From Streptomyces sp. 135 (GTDB lineage Bacteria; Actinomycetota; Actinomycetes; Streptomycetales; Streptomycetaceae): a stretch of DNA of 64,000 nt. Each line of letters opens with the position of its first letter. Within the stretch, counting starts at the first letter, position 1. Position numbers and translations under genes: made by a program. The notes beneath the pieces are model-generated. The model made no database searches, was not told where the DNA came from, and saw only the letters and a program-made list of their open reading frames with translations. Below are positions 44,373 to 53,760 of the stretch, one piece after another. Where the stretch lies: NCBI RefSeq assembly GCF_020026305.1, contig NZ_CP075691.1, positions 496,001 to 560,000 on the forward strand. Direction: 5' to 3'.

Positions 44373-45296
44373 TCAGTGCCGAAGAGTGAGCGGGATCGCG
44401 GAGGTGACATGGGACAGCTTCTCGGGGTTGCGGACGTAGTAGAGGCCGGTGACGAGGGCGTTCTCGACCCTGATCGCCATGACGCCGTCGATCTCGCCGT
44501 CCAGGCGGACGAGGAGTGCCGGGTTGCCGTTGATCACGGTCGGTTCGGTGGTGATCGTGCCCTCGACCTTTCTGATGCCGCCGGCGAACATACGGGCCAC
44601 CCGCTCCGCGCCGGTGACCGGCCGCAGCGCGGCGTGTTTGATGCCGCCGCCGTCGCTCATCAGGACGACCTCCGGGGCGAGCACATCGAGGAGCGCCTGC
44701 GGATCCCCGGTTTCGACGGCACACCGGAACGACATCAGGACCGCCTGGCTCTCGTTCGAGGAGACCGCCTGGCGGGGCCGTCGGGCAGCGACGTGCCGGC
44801 GGGCCCGGTGGGCGATCTGGCGGACGGCCGCGGGGCTCTTGTCGACCGCGGCGGCGATCTCGTCGTAACCGATGTCGAAGACCTCGCGCAGCACGAAGAC
44901 GGCACGCTCGGTCGGTGACAGCGTCTCCAGGACGAGCATCAGCGCCATCGACATGCTCTCGGCCAGTTCGACGTCCTCGGCCACGTCCGGCGCCGTGAGC
45001 AGCGGCTCGGGCAGCCAGGGGCCGACGTATGCCTCCCGGCGGCGCTTCATGGTGCGCAGCCGGTTCAGTGCCTGGCGCGTGGTGATCCGGACCAGGCAGG
45101 CGCGCTGGTCGCGCACCTGCCCCCGGTCGGCCTTGACCCATTGCAGCCAGGTCTCCTGGAGGACGTCTTCGGCGTCGGCCGCCGATCCGAGTACCTCGTA
45201 GGCGACGGTGAAGAGCAGGTTGCGGTGGGCGAGGAACGCCTCGGTCGCCGGATCCGTGACGTCGTCGCCCAACTCTCGTCCTCTTTCATCCTTCAT
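44373..45296 (-). CDS. sigJ: ECF41-family RNA polymerase sigma factor (SigJ-like)
   Basis: A 307-residue sigma factor. Region 2 (LLFTVAYEVLGSAADAEDVLQETWLQW), the ECF41 linker signature WLPEPLL, and region 4 (LSPTERAVFVLREVFDIGYDEIAAAVDKSPAAVRQ) are followed by a SnoaL-like C-terminal extension with SDGGGI and RNPEKLSHV. In ECF41 factors this extension regulates sigma activity in place of an anti-sigma factor. It lies four bases after an oxidoreductase gene and before an SDR, the usual redox-enzyme partners of ECF41. Confidence 0.92.
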   Translation of the reverse strand: MKDERGRELGDDVTDPATEAFLAHRNLLFTVAYEVLGSAADAEDVLQETWLQWVKADRGQVRDQRACLVRITTRQALNRLRTMKRRREAYVGPWLPEPLLTAPDVAEDVELAESMSMALMLVLETLSPTERAVFVLREVFDIGYDEIAAAVDKSPAAVRQIAHRARRHVAARRPRQAVSSNESQAVLMSFRCAVETGDPQALLDVLAPEVVLMSDGGGIKHAALRPVTGAERVARMFAGGIRKVEGTITTEPTVINGNPALLVRLDGEIDGVMAIRVENALVTGLYYVRNPEKLSHVTSAIPLTLRH

Positions 45297-45300
45297 CGCT

Positions 45301-46509
45301 TCAGGCCGCCCGGTCGGCGGCGGCCGGTGCCTCGGCACGGTGGGCGCGCAGCAGCTGCCTGCGCTTGGCGACACCGCCCGGCATGCGGTGCAGACTGAAC
45401 GAACCGGGCTTGCGCGCCTCTCCCGCCAGGTGCTTGGGGATGCCCTTGCAGACCATTTCCTTGATCCTTGCGGCCAGGCCGTCGTCGATGTGCAACCACA
45501 CCGCGACATCGGACCTGTTGGCGAACTGGTAGATGCCCGCGTTTCGGCCCAGGCTGACGCACTGGGCGTACATCGACTGGTGAAGGCTCTTCGGCTGCTC
45601 ACCGGCGAGTCGGCTGAGCACCGTGTCGGCGGCCCGCGCGCCCAGCGGCGTTGCGTTCAGGCAGCTCATCCGCAGCGGCAGGCCGGACGGTGCCGCCGAG
45701 TCCCCGGCCGCCAGGATGCGCGCGTCGTCCACGCTCGTCAGCGTCTCGTCGGTGAGCAGGCGGCCCACGGCGTCGACACTCAGCCCGCTGCGGGCGGCCA
45801 GGTCGGGAACGCCGAAGCCGACGGTCCAGACGGTGACCTCGCTCAGCAGCTCACGGCCGTCGGCGAGCCGCACGGCGTCGCGGGTCACCTCCGTCACCTT
45901 CGCGTCGGAGCCGTCGATGACCGTCACACCGAGCTCGGCCAGCCGCTTCGCAACCGAGCGCCGGCCCCGCGTGTGCAGGTACGGGCCGAGAACTCCGCCG
46001 CAGACCAGCGTCACCCGGCGGCCCTGTTCCGCCAGCTCGGCGGCGGTCTCGATGCCGGTGGGGCCGGCGCCGACCACCGTCACGGGGGCCGTCGCGGGCG
46101 TGGCGTCGAGGACCGCGCGCAGCCGCTGTGCCTCCTCCAGGGTGGCGATCGGGTGGGCGGACTCGGCGGCGCCGGGCACGCTCGGTTCCGCGCTGCCACT
46201 GCCCACGGCGTAGATCAGGTAGTCGTAGTCGAGCGGGGCGCCGGCCGCCGGCGTCACGCTGCGCGCGGCCGCGTCGATCCGCGTCACGGTGTCGACCACC
46301 AGCCGGACCCGCCCGGCCAGCACGTCCTGGTAGGCGACGACCGCGTCGTCGGACCCGCCCACCAGCTGGTGCAGGCGGACCCGGTGGACGAGCTCCGGGC
46401 GCGGGTTGATCAGCGTCACGGTCACGTCGTCGCGCTGCGTCAGCCGATTCGCGGCCATCACGCCCGCGTACCCGCCACCGATCACGACCACATGTGTGTT
46501 CCCGGTCAT
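45301..46509 (-). CDS. NAD(P)/FAD-dependent oxidoreductase, type II NADH dehydrogenase-like
   Basis: A 402-residue flavoprotein with two dinucleotide folds: VVIGGGYAGVMAANRL (FAD) and VTVVGAGPTGIETAAELAEQG (NADH), plus ARILAAGDSAAPSG for the flavin ribityl region. It resembles NDH-2 and AIF-like enzymes. GGAGGAGGC precedes the ATG. It heads the operon with ECF41 and SDR and is a probable target of that sigma factor. Confidence 0.9.
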   Translation of the reverse strand: MTGNTHVVVIGGGYAGVMAANRLTQRDDVTVTLINPRPELVHRVRLHQLVGGSDDAVVAYQDVLAGRVRLVVDTVTRIDAAARSVTPAAGAPLDYDYLIYAVGSGSAEPSVPGAAESAHPIATLEEAQRLRAVLDATPATAPVTVVGAGPTGIETAAELAEQGRRVTLVCGGVLGPYLHTRGRRSVAKRLAELGVTVIDGSDAKVTEVTRDAVRLADGRELLSEVTVWTVGFGVPDLAARSGLSVDAVGRLLTDETLTSVDDARILAAGDSAAPSGLPLRMSCLNATPLGARAADTVLSRLAGEQPKSLHQSMYAQCVSLGRNAGIYQFANRSDVAVWLHIDDGLAARIKEMVCKGIPKHLAGEARKPGSFSLHRMPGGVAKRRQLLRAHRAEAPAAADRAA

Positions 46510-46543
46510 GGTGCCTCCTCCGTTTGCGGCTGTTCGGCCATGA

Positions 46544-46570
46544 GTCACCGCACCGTCGACCGCTGTGACA
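46544..46570 (-). promoter_or_regulatory. Possible ECF41-type promoter
   Basis: On the minus strand TGTCACA (plus 46564-46570) equals the published ECF41 -35 element. Sixteen bases downstream the sequence is TGAC, not the expected CGTC, so only half of the promoter matches. It lies about 35-60 bp before the oxidoreductase start. Confidence 0.25.
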
Positions 46571-46722
46571 GGGTGTGAAACAGATCACTTCGCCGGGCTC
46601 GGCGGAAGCTGTGACCGCATGGGCAGGTCGCGAGCCCGACCGTGAGCGGGGCGAGCGCGTGGACTCCCACTCCCCTGCCCCTCGCCGACGCCCCAGGCGG
46701 GCGCGTTACCATCGCTTTCGCC

Positions 46723-47502
46723 ATGCAGATGAATGCCAACTACACCAGTCTCGTCGCGGTCGGCGACTCCTTCACCGAGGGCATGTCGGACCTGCTGCCC
46801 GACGGCAGCTACCGCGGCTGGGCCGACCTCCTGGCCGCGCGGATGGCGGCGCAGAACCCCGGCTTCCGCTACGCGAACCTCGCGGTGCGGGGCAAGCTCA
46901 TCGGCCAGATCGTCGCCGAGCAGGTGGACGTGGCGGCCGCGATGCAGGCCGACGTGGTGACCCTGGTGGGCGGGCTCAACGACACCCTGCGCCCCAAGTG
47001 CGACATGAACCGCGTACGTGACCTGCTCGAAGAGGCGGTGGAACGGCTCGCCCCCTCCTGCAAGCAGCTGGTCCTGATGCGCAGCCCCGGGCGGAACGGT
47101 CCGGTGATGGAACGGTTCCGCACGCGCATGGAGGAGCTCTACGCCCACGTCGACGACCTGGCGTCCCGGCACGGCGCGGTCGTCGTCGACCTCTACGGCG
47201 CGCCCGTCCTCGGCGACCAGCGCCTGTGGGACGTGGACCGGCTGCACCCCACGGCCGAGGGGCACCGCAGGATCGCCGAGGCGGTGTGGCAGGCGCTCGG
47301 CCATCCGCCCGAGGAGGACTGGCGGACCCCCCTGTCGGCCGCCGTCCCGCTGAACTGGGCCGCGCGCCGTGTCGCCGACGCCCGCTTCGCCCGGCAGCAC
47401 CTCGCGCCCTGGATAGTCCGCCGCCTCACCGGCCGCTCCTCCGGCGACGGCCGCCCGCCGAAGCGTCCGGAGCTGCTGCCCTACGACGGGCCGCTCCCGT
47501 AG
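46723..47502 (+). CDS. SGNH/GDSL hydrolase family protein
   Basis: A 259-residue esterase/lipase-fold protein. LVAVGDSFTEGM contains the nucleophile Ser, LVGGLNDTL the oxyanion Asn, and DRLHPTAEGHRRIAEAV the catalytic Asp-x-x-His. No signal peptide is visible, so it is probably cytoplasmic. The start at 46723 (MQMNAN) or 46729 is uncertain, with no clear ribosome site. The C-terminus has a basic Arg/Pro tail. Confidence 0.9.
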   Translation: MQMNANYTSLVAVGDSFTEGMSDLLPDGSYRGWADLLAARMAAQNPGFRYANLAVRGKLIGQIVAEQVDVAAAMQADVVTLVGGLNDTLRPKCDMNRVRDLLEEAVERLAPSCKQLVLMRSPGRNGPVMERFRTRMEELYAHVDDLASRHGAVVVDLYGAPVLGDQRLWDVDRLHPTAEGHRRIAEAVWQALGHPPEEDWRTPLSAAVPLNWAARRVADARFARQHLAPWIVRRLTGRSSGDGRPPKRPELLPYDGPLP

Positions 47503-47584
47503 CGACCCCCGATGGGCTCTCGTAGCTTCCGACGAACGGGGGCGTGGCGCTGGCCTGCATGAATGGCCAGTAGAATCCGTACAC

Positions 47585-49027
47585 GTGACTGCTGCGCCTG
47601 CAAAGCCCCGTATCCCCAACGTCCTCGCGGGACGTTACGCCTCCGCCGAGCTCGCCACCCTCTGGTCGCCCGAGCAGAAGGTGAAGCTTGAGCGTCAGCT
47701 CTGGCTCGCCGTGCTGCGTGCGCAGAAGGACCTCGGGATCGAGGTGCCGGACGCCGCGATCGCCGATTACGAGCGCGTCCTCGACCAGGTCGACCTGGCC
47801 TCCATCGCCGAGCGCGAGAAGGTCACGCGCCATGACGTGAAGGCCCGCATCGAGGAGTTCAACGCCCTCGCCGGGCACGAGCACGTACACAAGGGCATGA
47901 CCTCGCGCGACCTCACCGAGAACGTCGAGCAGCTCCAGATCCGGCTCTCCCTGGAGCTGATCCGCTCCCGCACCGTCGCGGTCCTCGCCCGGCTCGGCAA
48001 GCTCGCCGGTGAGTACGCCGAGCTGGTCATGGCGGGCCGCTCCCACAACGTCGCCGCGCAGGCGACGACGCTGGGCAAGCGCTTCGCGACCGGCGCCGAC
48101 GAGCTCCTCGTCGCGTACCGCCGGCTGGACGAGCTGGTCGCCCGCTACCCGCTGCGCGGCATCAAGGGCCCGGTCGGCACCGCCCAGGACATGCTCGACC
48201 TGCTCGGCGGCGACGCCGGGAAGCTGGCCGACCTGGAGCAGCGCATCGCCGCGCACCTCGGGTTCGAGACGGCCTTCACCTCGGTCGGCCAGGTCTACCC
48301 GCGCTCCCTCGACTACGACGTGGTGACGGCCCTGGTGCAGGTCGCCTCCGCGCCGTCCTCGCTGGCCAAGACGGTCCGCCTGATGGCGGGCCACGAGCTG
48401 GTCACCGAGGGCTTCAAGCCGGGCCAGGTCGGCTCGTCCGCGATGCCGCACAAGATGAACACCCGCTCCTGCGAGCGCGTCAACGGCCTCACCGTCATCC
48501 TGCGCGGCTACGCCTCGATGACCGGCGAGCTGGCGGGCGACCAGTGGAACGAGGGCGACGTCTCCTGCTCGGTCGTGCGCCGCGTCGCCCTGCCCGACGC
48601 GTTCTTCGCACTCGACGGTCTCCTGGAGACCTTCCTGACCGTGCTCGACGAGTTCGGCGCCTTCCCCGCGGTCGTCGCGCGCGAACTGGACCGCTACCTC
48701 CCCTTCCTCGCCACCACCAAGGTCCTGATGGCCTCGGTGCGTGCGGGCGTCGGACGCGAGGAGGCCCACGAGGCCATCAAGGAGAACGCGGTCGCCTCCG
48801 CGCTCGCCATGCGCGAGCAGGGCGCCGAGCGCAACGAACTCCTCGACAAGCTCGCCGCGGACTCCCGCATCCCGCTGGACCGCGCCCAGCTCGACGAGCT
48901 GATGGCCGACAAGCTGTCCTTCACCGGGGCGGCGAGCGACCAGGTCGCCACGGTGGTGGCGCGGATCGAGGCCCTCCTGAAGGAGCACCCGGAGGCCGCG
49001 GCCTACACGCCGGGCGCGATTCTCTAA
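47585..49027 (+). CDS. purB: Adenylosuccinate lyase
   Basis: A 480-residue fumarase/aspartase-superfamily enzyme acting twice in purine synthesis: SAICAR to AICAR, and adenylosuccinate to AMP. Seen are RHDVKARIEEFN, HKGMTSRDLTENV, the AGRSHNVAAQATT region with the general acid His, and the signature GSSAMPHKMNTRSCE with the catalytic Ser loop. GTG start at 47585, with no strong ribosome site. It is monocistronic with a terminator after it. Confidence 0.96.
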   Translation: MTAAPAKPRIPNVLAGRYASAELATLWSPEQKVKLERQLWLAVLRAQKDLGIEVPDAAIADYERVLDQVDLASIAEREKVTRHDVKARIEEFNALAGHEHVHKGMTSRDLTENVEQLQIRLSLELIRSRTVAVLARLGKLAGEYAELVMAGRSHNVAAQATTLGKRFATGADELLVAYRRLDELVARYPLRGIKGPVGTAQDMLDLLGGDAGKLADLEQRIAAHLGFETAFTSVGQVYPRSLDYDVVTALVQVASAPSSLAKTVRLMAGHELVTEGFKPGQVGSSAMPHKMNTRSCERVNGLTVILRGYASMTGELAGDQWNEGDVSCSVVRRVALPDAFFALDGLLETFLTVLDEFGAFPAVVARELDRYLPFLATTKVLMASVRAGVGREEAHEAIKENAVASALAMREQGAERNELLDKLAADSRIPLDRAQLDELMADKLSFTGAASDQVATVVARIEALLKEHPEAAAYTPGAIL

Positions 49028-49041
49028 GACATGTCGTGAGC

Positions 49042-49079
49042 GGCGGCCCGGGCGCGATGCCCCGGACCGCCGTTCTTCT
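49042..49079. terminator. Terminator between purB and lysA
   Basis: GGCGGCCCGGG (49042-49052) pairs with CCCGGACCGCC (about 49061-49071) with one mismatch, followed by GTTCTTCT on the plus strand. It lies in the 65-bp gap between convergent stops. Confidence 0.6.
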
Positions 49080-49092
49080 GCCGACCCGAGCC

Positions 49093-50478
49093 CTACAGGC
49101 CCACGTCCCTGCTGCGGAAGTCCTCCAGCGATTCACGGCGGACCAGCAGCCTGGCGTGGCCGTCGGCCACCGCCACCACGGGCGGCCGGCCCACGAGGTT
49201 GTACCCGGACGCCATCGACAGGTGGTACGCGCCCGCGACCGGGACGGCGAGCAGGGCCCCGGGGCGTACGTCGCCGGGGAGCCGGACATCGGAGGCGAGG
49301 ATGTCGCCCGCCTCGCAGTGCCGCCCCACCACCGTCACCGGTTCCGCACTGGATGCGGAGCGCCTGCCGATCAGGCGGGGCGCGTACCGCACGCCGTACA
49401 GGGCGGGCCGCGGGTTGTCGCTCATCCCGCCGTCCACCGCGACGAACGTCTGCCCGGCCGTCCGCTTGACGGCGAGCACCCGGTAGAGCGCCACCCCCGC
49501 GGGCCCCACGATGGCCCGCCCCGGCTCCACCACGAGCCGCGGGACGGGCAGACCCGCCGCCGCGCAGCTCTCGGTCAGCTCGGCGCGCACCTTGCGGGCG
49601 AGGGAGGCGACATCGAGCGCGTCCTCGCCGGGGCGGTACGCGATGCCGTGCCCGCCGCCGAGGTCCAGTTCGGGCAGGGTGACCCCGTGCTGGTCCTTGA
49701 TCCGGGCCATCAGCCCGACCAGGCGGCGCACCGCGCACAGGAACGGCTTCTCCGTGGTGATCTGCGAGCCGAGGTGGCAGTGCAGGCCGACCAGTTCCAG
49801 CGTGGGCCGGCCCAGGATGCGGGCGATGGCGTGCTGGGCCGAGCCGTCCGTGATGGACAGGCCGAACTTCTGGTCGTCCGTGCCCGTCCGGATCTTGGCG
49901 TGTCCGCCGGCGGCGATGCCCGGCACCGCCCGGACCAGCACCTTCTGGCGGCTGCCCGGTGGGACGGCGGCGGCCAGCCGCGCGATCTCGGAGGCGCTGT
50001 CGATGACGATGCGGCCGACGCCGAGGCGGAGCGCGGCGCGCAGGTCGCCGGGGCTCTTGGCGTTGCCGTGCAGCACGATGCGGTCCGTGGGGAAGCCGGT
50101 GGTGACGGCGAGCTCCAGCTCCCCGGCCGAGCAGACGTCGAGGCCGAGGCCTTCCTCGGCGATCCAGTGCGCCATCGCGCGGCACAGGAACGCCTTGGCG
50201 GCGTACAGGACTTCGGCGCCCTCGAAGGCCCGCAGATAGGAGCGGCAGCGGGCGCGTACGTCGCCTTCGTCGAGGAGGTAGGCGGGGGTGCCGAACCGCT
50301 CGGCGACCTCGGTGAGCGGCACCCCGGCGACGGCCAGGTCTCCGTGGGCGAGCGGTGTGGTGGACGTGGGCCAGACGGACAGGTCCGCACCGGGGATGGG
50401 GGCGGCTGCGGTCGGGGCGGCGGCTGACGCCCCTGCGGGGCGGAGGGCAGCAGAGTGTTCGCCGAGGTCCGCGCCCAT
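49093..50478 (-). CDS. lysA: Diaminopimelate decarboxylase
   Basis: A 461-residue fold-III PLP enzyme converting meso-diaminopimelate to lysine. LYAAKAFLC carries the PLP lysine, LVGLHCHLGSQ and ELDLGGGHGIAY the phosphate and substrate regions, and VGRHCEAGDIL the cross-subunit Cys of the active site; MASGYNLVGRP follows. The start at 50478 gives the family length, but it lacks a ribosome site; an in-frame ATG at 50694 has GGAGGAG eight bases before and would add 72 Pro/Arg-rich residues. It stands outside the usual lysA-hom-thr cluster, so it may be a second copy. Confidence 0.88.
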   Translation of the reverse strand: MGADLGEHSAALRPAGASAAAPTAAAPIPGADLSVWPTSTTPLAHGDLAVAGVPLTEVAERFGTPAYLLDEGDVRARCRSYLRAFEGAEVLYAAKAFLCRAMAHWIAEEGLGLDVCSAGELELAVTTGFPTDRIVLHGNAKSPGDLRAALRLGVGRIVIDSASEIARLAAAVPPGSRQKVLVRAVPGIAAGGHAKIRTGTDDQKFGLSITDGSAQHAIARILGRPTLELVGLHCHLGSQITTEKPFLCAVRRLVGLMARIKDQHGVTLPELDLGGGHGIAYRPGEDALDVASLARKVRAELTESCAAAGLPVPRLVVEPGRAIVGPAGVALYRVLAVKRTAGQTFVAVDGGMSDNPRPALYGVRYAPRLIGRRSASSAEPVTVVGRHCEAGDILASDVRLPGDVRPGALLAVPVAGAYHLSMASGYNLVGRPPVVAVADGHARLLVRRESLEDFRSRDVGL

Positions 50479-50914
50479 GATCCGCGGCGCGTCCCGGGCG
50501 GCGCCACACCGTCGCAGGCGCTGCGGTGAGGTGCGACGGCGGTGCGCTCGCCACGGTGTGCGGAACGCGAGGCGGTGCGGCCTACGCAGGCGGGCCACGC
50601 AGCCCGCGGGTCCCGGCCGGACGGGGACGAACAGGGGCCCGGCCGGGCCGGGTTCACAGGGCTCGGGGTCGTCGTCGCACAGAAGCTCGGCCATGGGGCT
50701 CCTCCAGTGGAGCGAAGGGGAAGGGCAGAAGAACACCTGCGGTACACGAAGACGTTATGCCCGGCACGGAGTGCCAACCGACCCCCTATAACGCGTTGTT
50801 GACGTGTCGACGCCCCTCCCTGACGCGATACTGGCGGCGGGCGCACAGGGTACCCGGCAGGGGACGGCCGGACGCCGCGCGCACGGTTCGTCCCGTGACG
50901 CGGCGCTTTTCACC
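50479..50914. other. Upstream region of lysA and GNAT gene
   Basis: About 435 bp of divergent upstream sequence. Bases 50479-50694 are open in frame with lysA and may code for an extended N-terminus. Beyond 50740 it is likely promoter DNA: GGCACGGAGTGCC near 50763 is a short palindrome, and CTATAACGCG and GTTGACG near 50790-50805 are AT-rich by local standards. No other gene seen. Confidence 0.4.
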
Positions 50915-50972
50915 CGAAGGCCTCACCCGAGGGCCTCACTCAAAGGTCTCACTCGAAGGTCTCACCCGGAGG
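50915..50972 (+). repeat. Four tandem 13-bp repeats before a GNAT gene
   Basis: CGAAGGCCTCACC, CGAGGGCCTCACT, CAAAGGTCTCACT and CGAAGGTCTCACC follow at exact 13-bp spacing, then a partial fifth unit CGGAGG that serves as ribosome site of the gene at 50980. The ribosome site thus seems to have been multiplied with its surroundings. Confidence 0.8.
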
Positions 50973-50979
50973 AGCGTTC

Positions 50980-51768
50980 ATGATCGAGCTTCCCCCGCAC
51001 CGCCTGCCCGCCGCACCCGGCTGGTTCACCGCCGGGGCTCCAGGGCCCGCGTCCCTGCACGAGCACGTCACGGCCACGGGGGTGGGCGCCTGGTGGGGCG
51101 ACCACGCCCTGAGACCGCGCGCGGTGGCGGTCTCCTGCGCGGGCCGGGTCCTGCTGAGCGGCGATCCGGGGAGCGTCACCCCGGCCTTCCTGGCCCCTTT
51201 CGCGCACAGTCACGTCGAGGCACCCGTCCGCTTCCTGCCCGTGCTCGGCGTCGCCTTCGATCGGGTGATTCCGGTCGAACGCATGGTCTACGTCCACCGT
51301 GAGTCCGTGGCCCCGCCGCGCCTCCCGCGGGGGGTGACCGTCCGCCGCCTGGAGTCCCACGACGCCCCGGCACTCGCCGCCCTCTCCCCCGACGGGGCAT
51401 GGATACACGCCAGTTGGGGCGGACCCGCGGGGCTCGCCGGCTCGGGGCACGCCTGGGGCGCGGTGGACCGGGGCGGCCGGCTCGCCGCCGTCGCCTGCGG
51501 CTACTTCGTCGGCACGGCTTACGAGGACATCGCCGTGCTCACCCTCCCCGAGCGCCGCCGCGAGCACCTGGCGTCGGCCTGCGTCACCTCGCTGTGCGCG
51601 GACATCACCGCGCGCGGCCGGACCGCGAGCTGGTCGTGCGGGCGGGACAACCGGCCCAGCCGCCTGCTGGCCTGGAACTCCGGATTCCGGCTGCATCGCG
51701 AGTACGTGCGCTACGCCACCGGAGATGCGGCGGCGCGGCCTCAGCGTGCGTCGCGCGTCATCGTCTGA
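50980..51768 (+). CDS. GNAT-like acetyltransferase
   Basis: A 262-residue protein. The N-terminal half (WWGDHALRPRAVAVSC, GDPGSV) is a GNAT-related domain, and the C-terminal half shows a degenerate acetyl-CoA fold (VACGYFVGTAYEDIAVLTLPERRREHLASACV, where the usual RRxGxG loop is R-R-R-E-H-L, then NRPSRLLAWNSGFRLHREYVRY). The R-x-x-G-x-A core is not clean, so the cofactor may bind weakly. GGAGGAG precedes the ATG. Substrate unknown. Confidence 0.75.
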   Translation: MIELPPHRLPAAPGWFTAGAPGPASLHEHVTATGVGAWWGDHALRPRAVAVSCAGRVLLSGDPGSVTPAFLAPFAHSHVEAPVRFLPVLGVAFDRVIPVERMVYVHRESVAPPRLPRGVTVRRLESHDAPALAALSPDGAWIHASWGGPAGLAGSGHAWGAVDRGGRLAAVACGYFVGTAYEDIAVLTLPERRREHLASACVTSLCADITARGRTASWSCGRDNRPSRLLAWNSGFRLHREYVRYATGDAAARPQRASRVIV

Positions 51769-51912
51769 GAGCTGCCGGGCGGGCGCCCGCTGCCCGTCGG
51801 CGACCCTCGGCACTAGCCGCCCGCTCGTTCGAGATCAAGAGCGTTCAGAAGAGGGCAAGGTCACAGCCCTTGATGGCACCGCGTGCCATGGGTTGCGCCC
51901 TAGCATCAGGGC

Positions 51913-53760
51913 ATGACGGTCCTGCCTGACGACGGGCTTTCCCTGGCCGCCGAGTTCCCTGATGCGACCCATGAGCAGTGGCAGCGCCTTGTGGAAGGCG
52001 TGCTGCGCAAGTCGGGTAAGGACGTATCGGGCACGGCCGCCGAGGAAGCACTGTCCACCGCGCTCGAGGACGGGCTCACCACCCGCCCCCTGTACACCTC
52101 ACGTGACGCCGCGCCCGCTGTCGGCCATCCCGGTTTCGCCCCCTTCGTACGGGGCGCCACACCCGGTGGCACCGCCCCCACCGGCTGGGACGTGCGCCAG
52201 CGCCACGCGAGCACCGATCCCGCCCGCGCGAACGAAGCCGTGCTCGGCGACCTGGAGAACGGCGTCACCTCGCTGTGGCTCGGCGTCGGCGCCCACGGCG
52301 TACCGGTCTCCGGCCTTGCGCGGGCGCTGGACGGCGTCTATCTGGACCTCGCCCCGGTCGCGCTCGACGCCGGCGGCGAATTCGCCCCGGCGGCGCGTGA
52401 ATTGCTACGTCTGTACGAGGCGGCGGGCGTCCCCAAGGAGTCGGCGCGCGGCACGCTCGGCGCGGACGTACTCGGTCATGAGGCCCGCTCCGGCGAGGCA
52501 TCGGACCCGGCCGAGGCCGTCGAACTCGCCCGGCTGTGCGGGCGGGAGTACCCGCAGCTGCGGGCCCTCGCCGTGGACGCGCTGCCCTACCACGAGGCGG
52601 GCGGCTCGGCCGCGCAGGAGCTGGGCGCCTCGCTCGCCACGGGCGTCGCCTACCTGCGGGAGCTGACCGAGGCCGGGCTGTCGGTCGAAGAGGCGTGCGC
52701 ACAGCTGGAGTTCCGTTACGCGGCGACCGCCGACCAGTTCCTGACCATCGCCAAGCTCCGTGCGGCGCGCCGCCTCTGGGCGCGGGTCGCCGAGGTGTGC
52801 GACGCGCCTGCCGCCGGGGCGCAGCGGCAGCACGCCGTGACCTCGCCGGTGATGATGACCCGCCGCGACCCGTGGGTGAACATGCTGCGCACGACGGTGG
52901 CGTGCCTGGGCGCCGGGGTCGGCGGCGCCGACGCCGTCACCGTACTGCCGTTCGATCACTCGCTGGGTCTGCCGGACGCCTTCGCGCGCCGCATCGCCCG
53001 CAACACCTCCACGATCCTCATCGAGGAGTCGCACCTGGCCCGCGTGATCGACCCGGCGGGCGGCTCCTGGTACGTCGAGCGGCTGACGGACGAACTGGCC
53101 CATGCGGCATGGGACTTCTTCCGGGAAATCGAGGGCGCGGGCGGCCAGGCGGCGGCCCTGCGCTCCGGGATGATCCGCGAACGCCTCGCCGCCACCTGGG
53201 CGGCGCGCGGCAAGAAGCTCGCCGAGCGACGCGAACCGATCACGGGCGTCAGCGAGTTCCCGAACCTGGACGAGCGGCCCGTGGAGCGCGAGACCGCACC
53301 GGCCACACCCTCCGGGGGCCTGCCGCGGGTGCGCCGGGACGAGGCGTACGAAGCGCTGCGGGCCCGTTCCGACGCCCATCTGGCGGCGACGGGCGCGCGC
53401 CCCAAGGTGTTCCTCGCCGGGCTCGGTCCGGCCGCGGCGCACACCGCGCGGGCCGCCTTCGCCGCGAACCTCTTCCAGGCGGGCGGCATCGAGGCCGTGC
53501 ACGAGCCGGCGACGGTGGACGCGACGACGGCCGCCGACGCCTTCAAGGCCAGCGGTGCGACGGTGGCGTGCCTGTGCTCCAGCGACGCTCTCTACGCCGA
53601 ACAGGCCGAAGCGGTCGCCCAGGCGCTCAAGTCGGCGGGCGCGGAGCGGGTGTTCCTCGCGGGACGCGGCGCGTACGACGGCGTCGACGCGCACGTCTTC
53701 GCGGGCTGTGACGCCGTGGCCGTCCTCTCCTCCACCCTCGACCGCATGGGAGTGGCGTAA
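51913..53760 (+). CDS. mutA: Methylmalonyl-CoA mutase small (beta) subunit
   Basis: A 615-residue non-catalytic partner subunit of B12-dependent methylmalonyl-CoA mutase. The TIM-barrel region is recognisable ([64 protein letters not shown]). The C-terminal B12-like domain ([17 protein letters not shown]) lacks DxHxxG, as expected for the small subunit. The TAA stop overlaps the mutB ATG by one base. No cobalamin riboswitch is seen upstream. Confidence 0.95.
   Translation: MTVLPDDGLSLAAEFPDATHEQWQRLVEGVLRKSGKDVSGTAAEEALSTALEDGLTTRPLYTSRDAAPAVGHPGFAPFVRGATPGGTAPTGWDVRQRHASTDPARANEAVLGDLENGVTSLWLGVGAHGVPVSGLARALDGVYLDLAPVALDAGGEFAPAARELLRLYEAAGVPKESARGTLGADVLGHEARSGEASDPAEAVELARLCGREYPQLRALAVDALPYHEAGGSAAQELGASLATGVAYLRELTEAGLSVEEACAQLEFRYAATADQFLTIAKLRAARRLWARVAEVCDAPAAGAQRQHAVTSPVMMTRRDPWVNMLRTTVACLGAGVGGADAVTVLPFDHSLGLPDAFARRIARNTSTILIEESHLARVIDPAGGSWYVERLTDELAHAAWDFFREIEGAGGQAAALRSGMIRERLAATWAARGKKLAERREPITGVSEFPNLDERPVERETAPATPSGGLPRVRRDEAYEALRARSDAHLAATGARPKVFLAGLGPAAAHTARAAFAANLFQAGGIEAVHEPATVDATTAADAFKASGATVACLCSSDALYAEQAEAVAQALKSAGAERVFLAGRGAYDGVDAHVFAGCDAVAVLSSTLDRMGVA

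Noticed and set aside
50758..50775. CIRCE-like heat-shock operator
   Set aside because: Only a short GGCACGGAGTGCC palindrome exists; the nine-base spacing and TTAGCACTC arms are not met.
51769..51912. Cobalamin riboswitch before mutA
   Set aside because: The B12-box (GCCACTG-type) and the needed length are missing.
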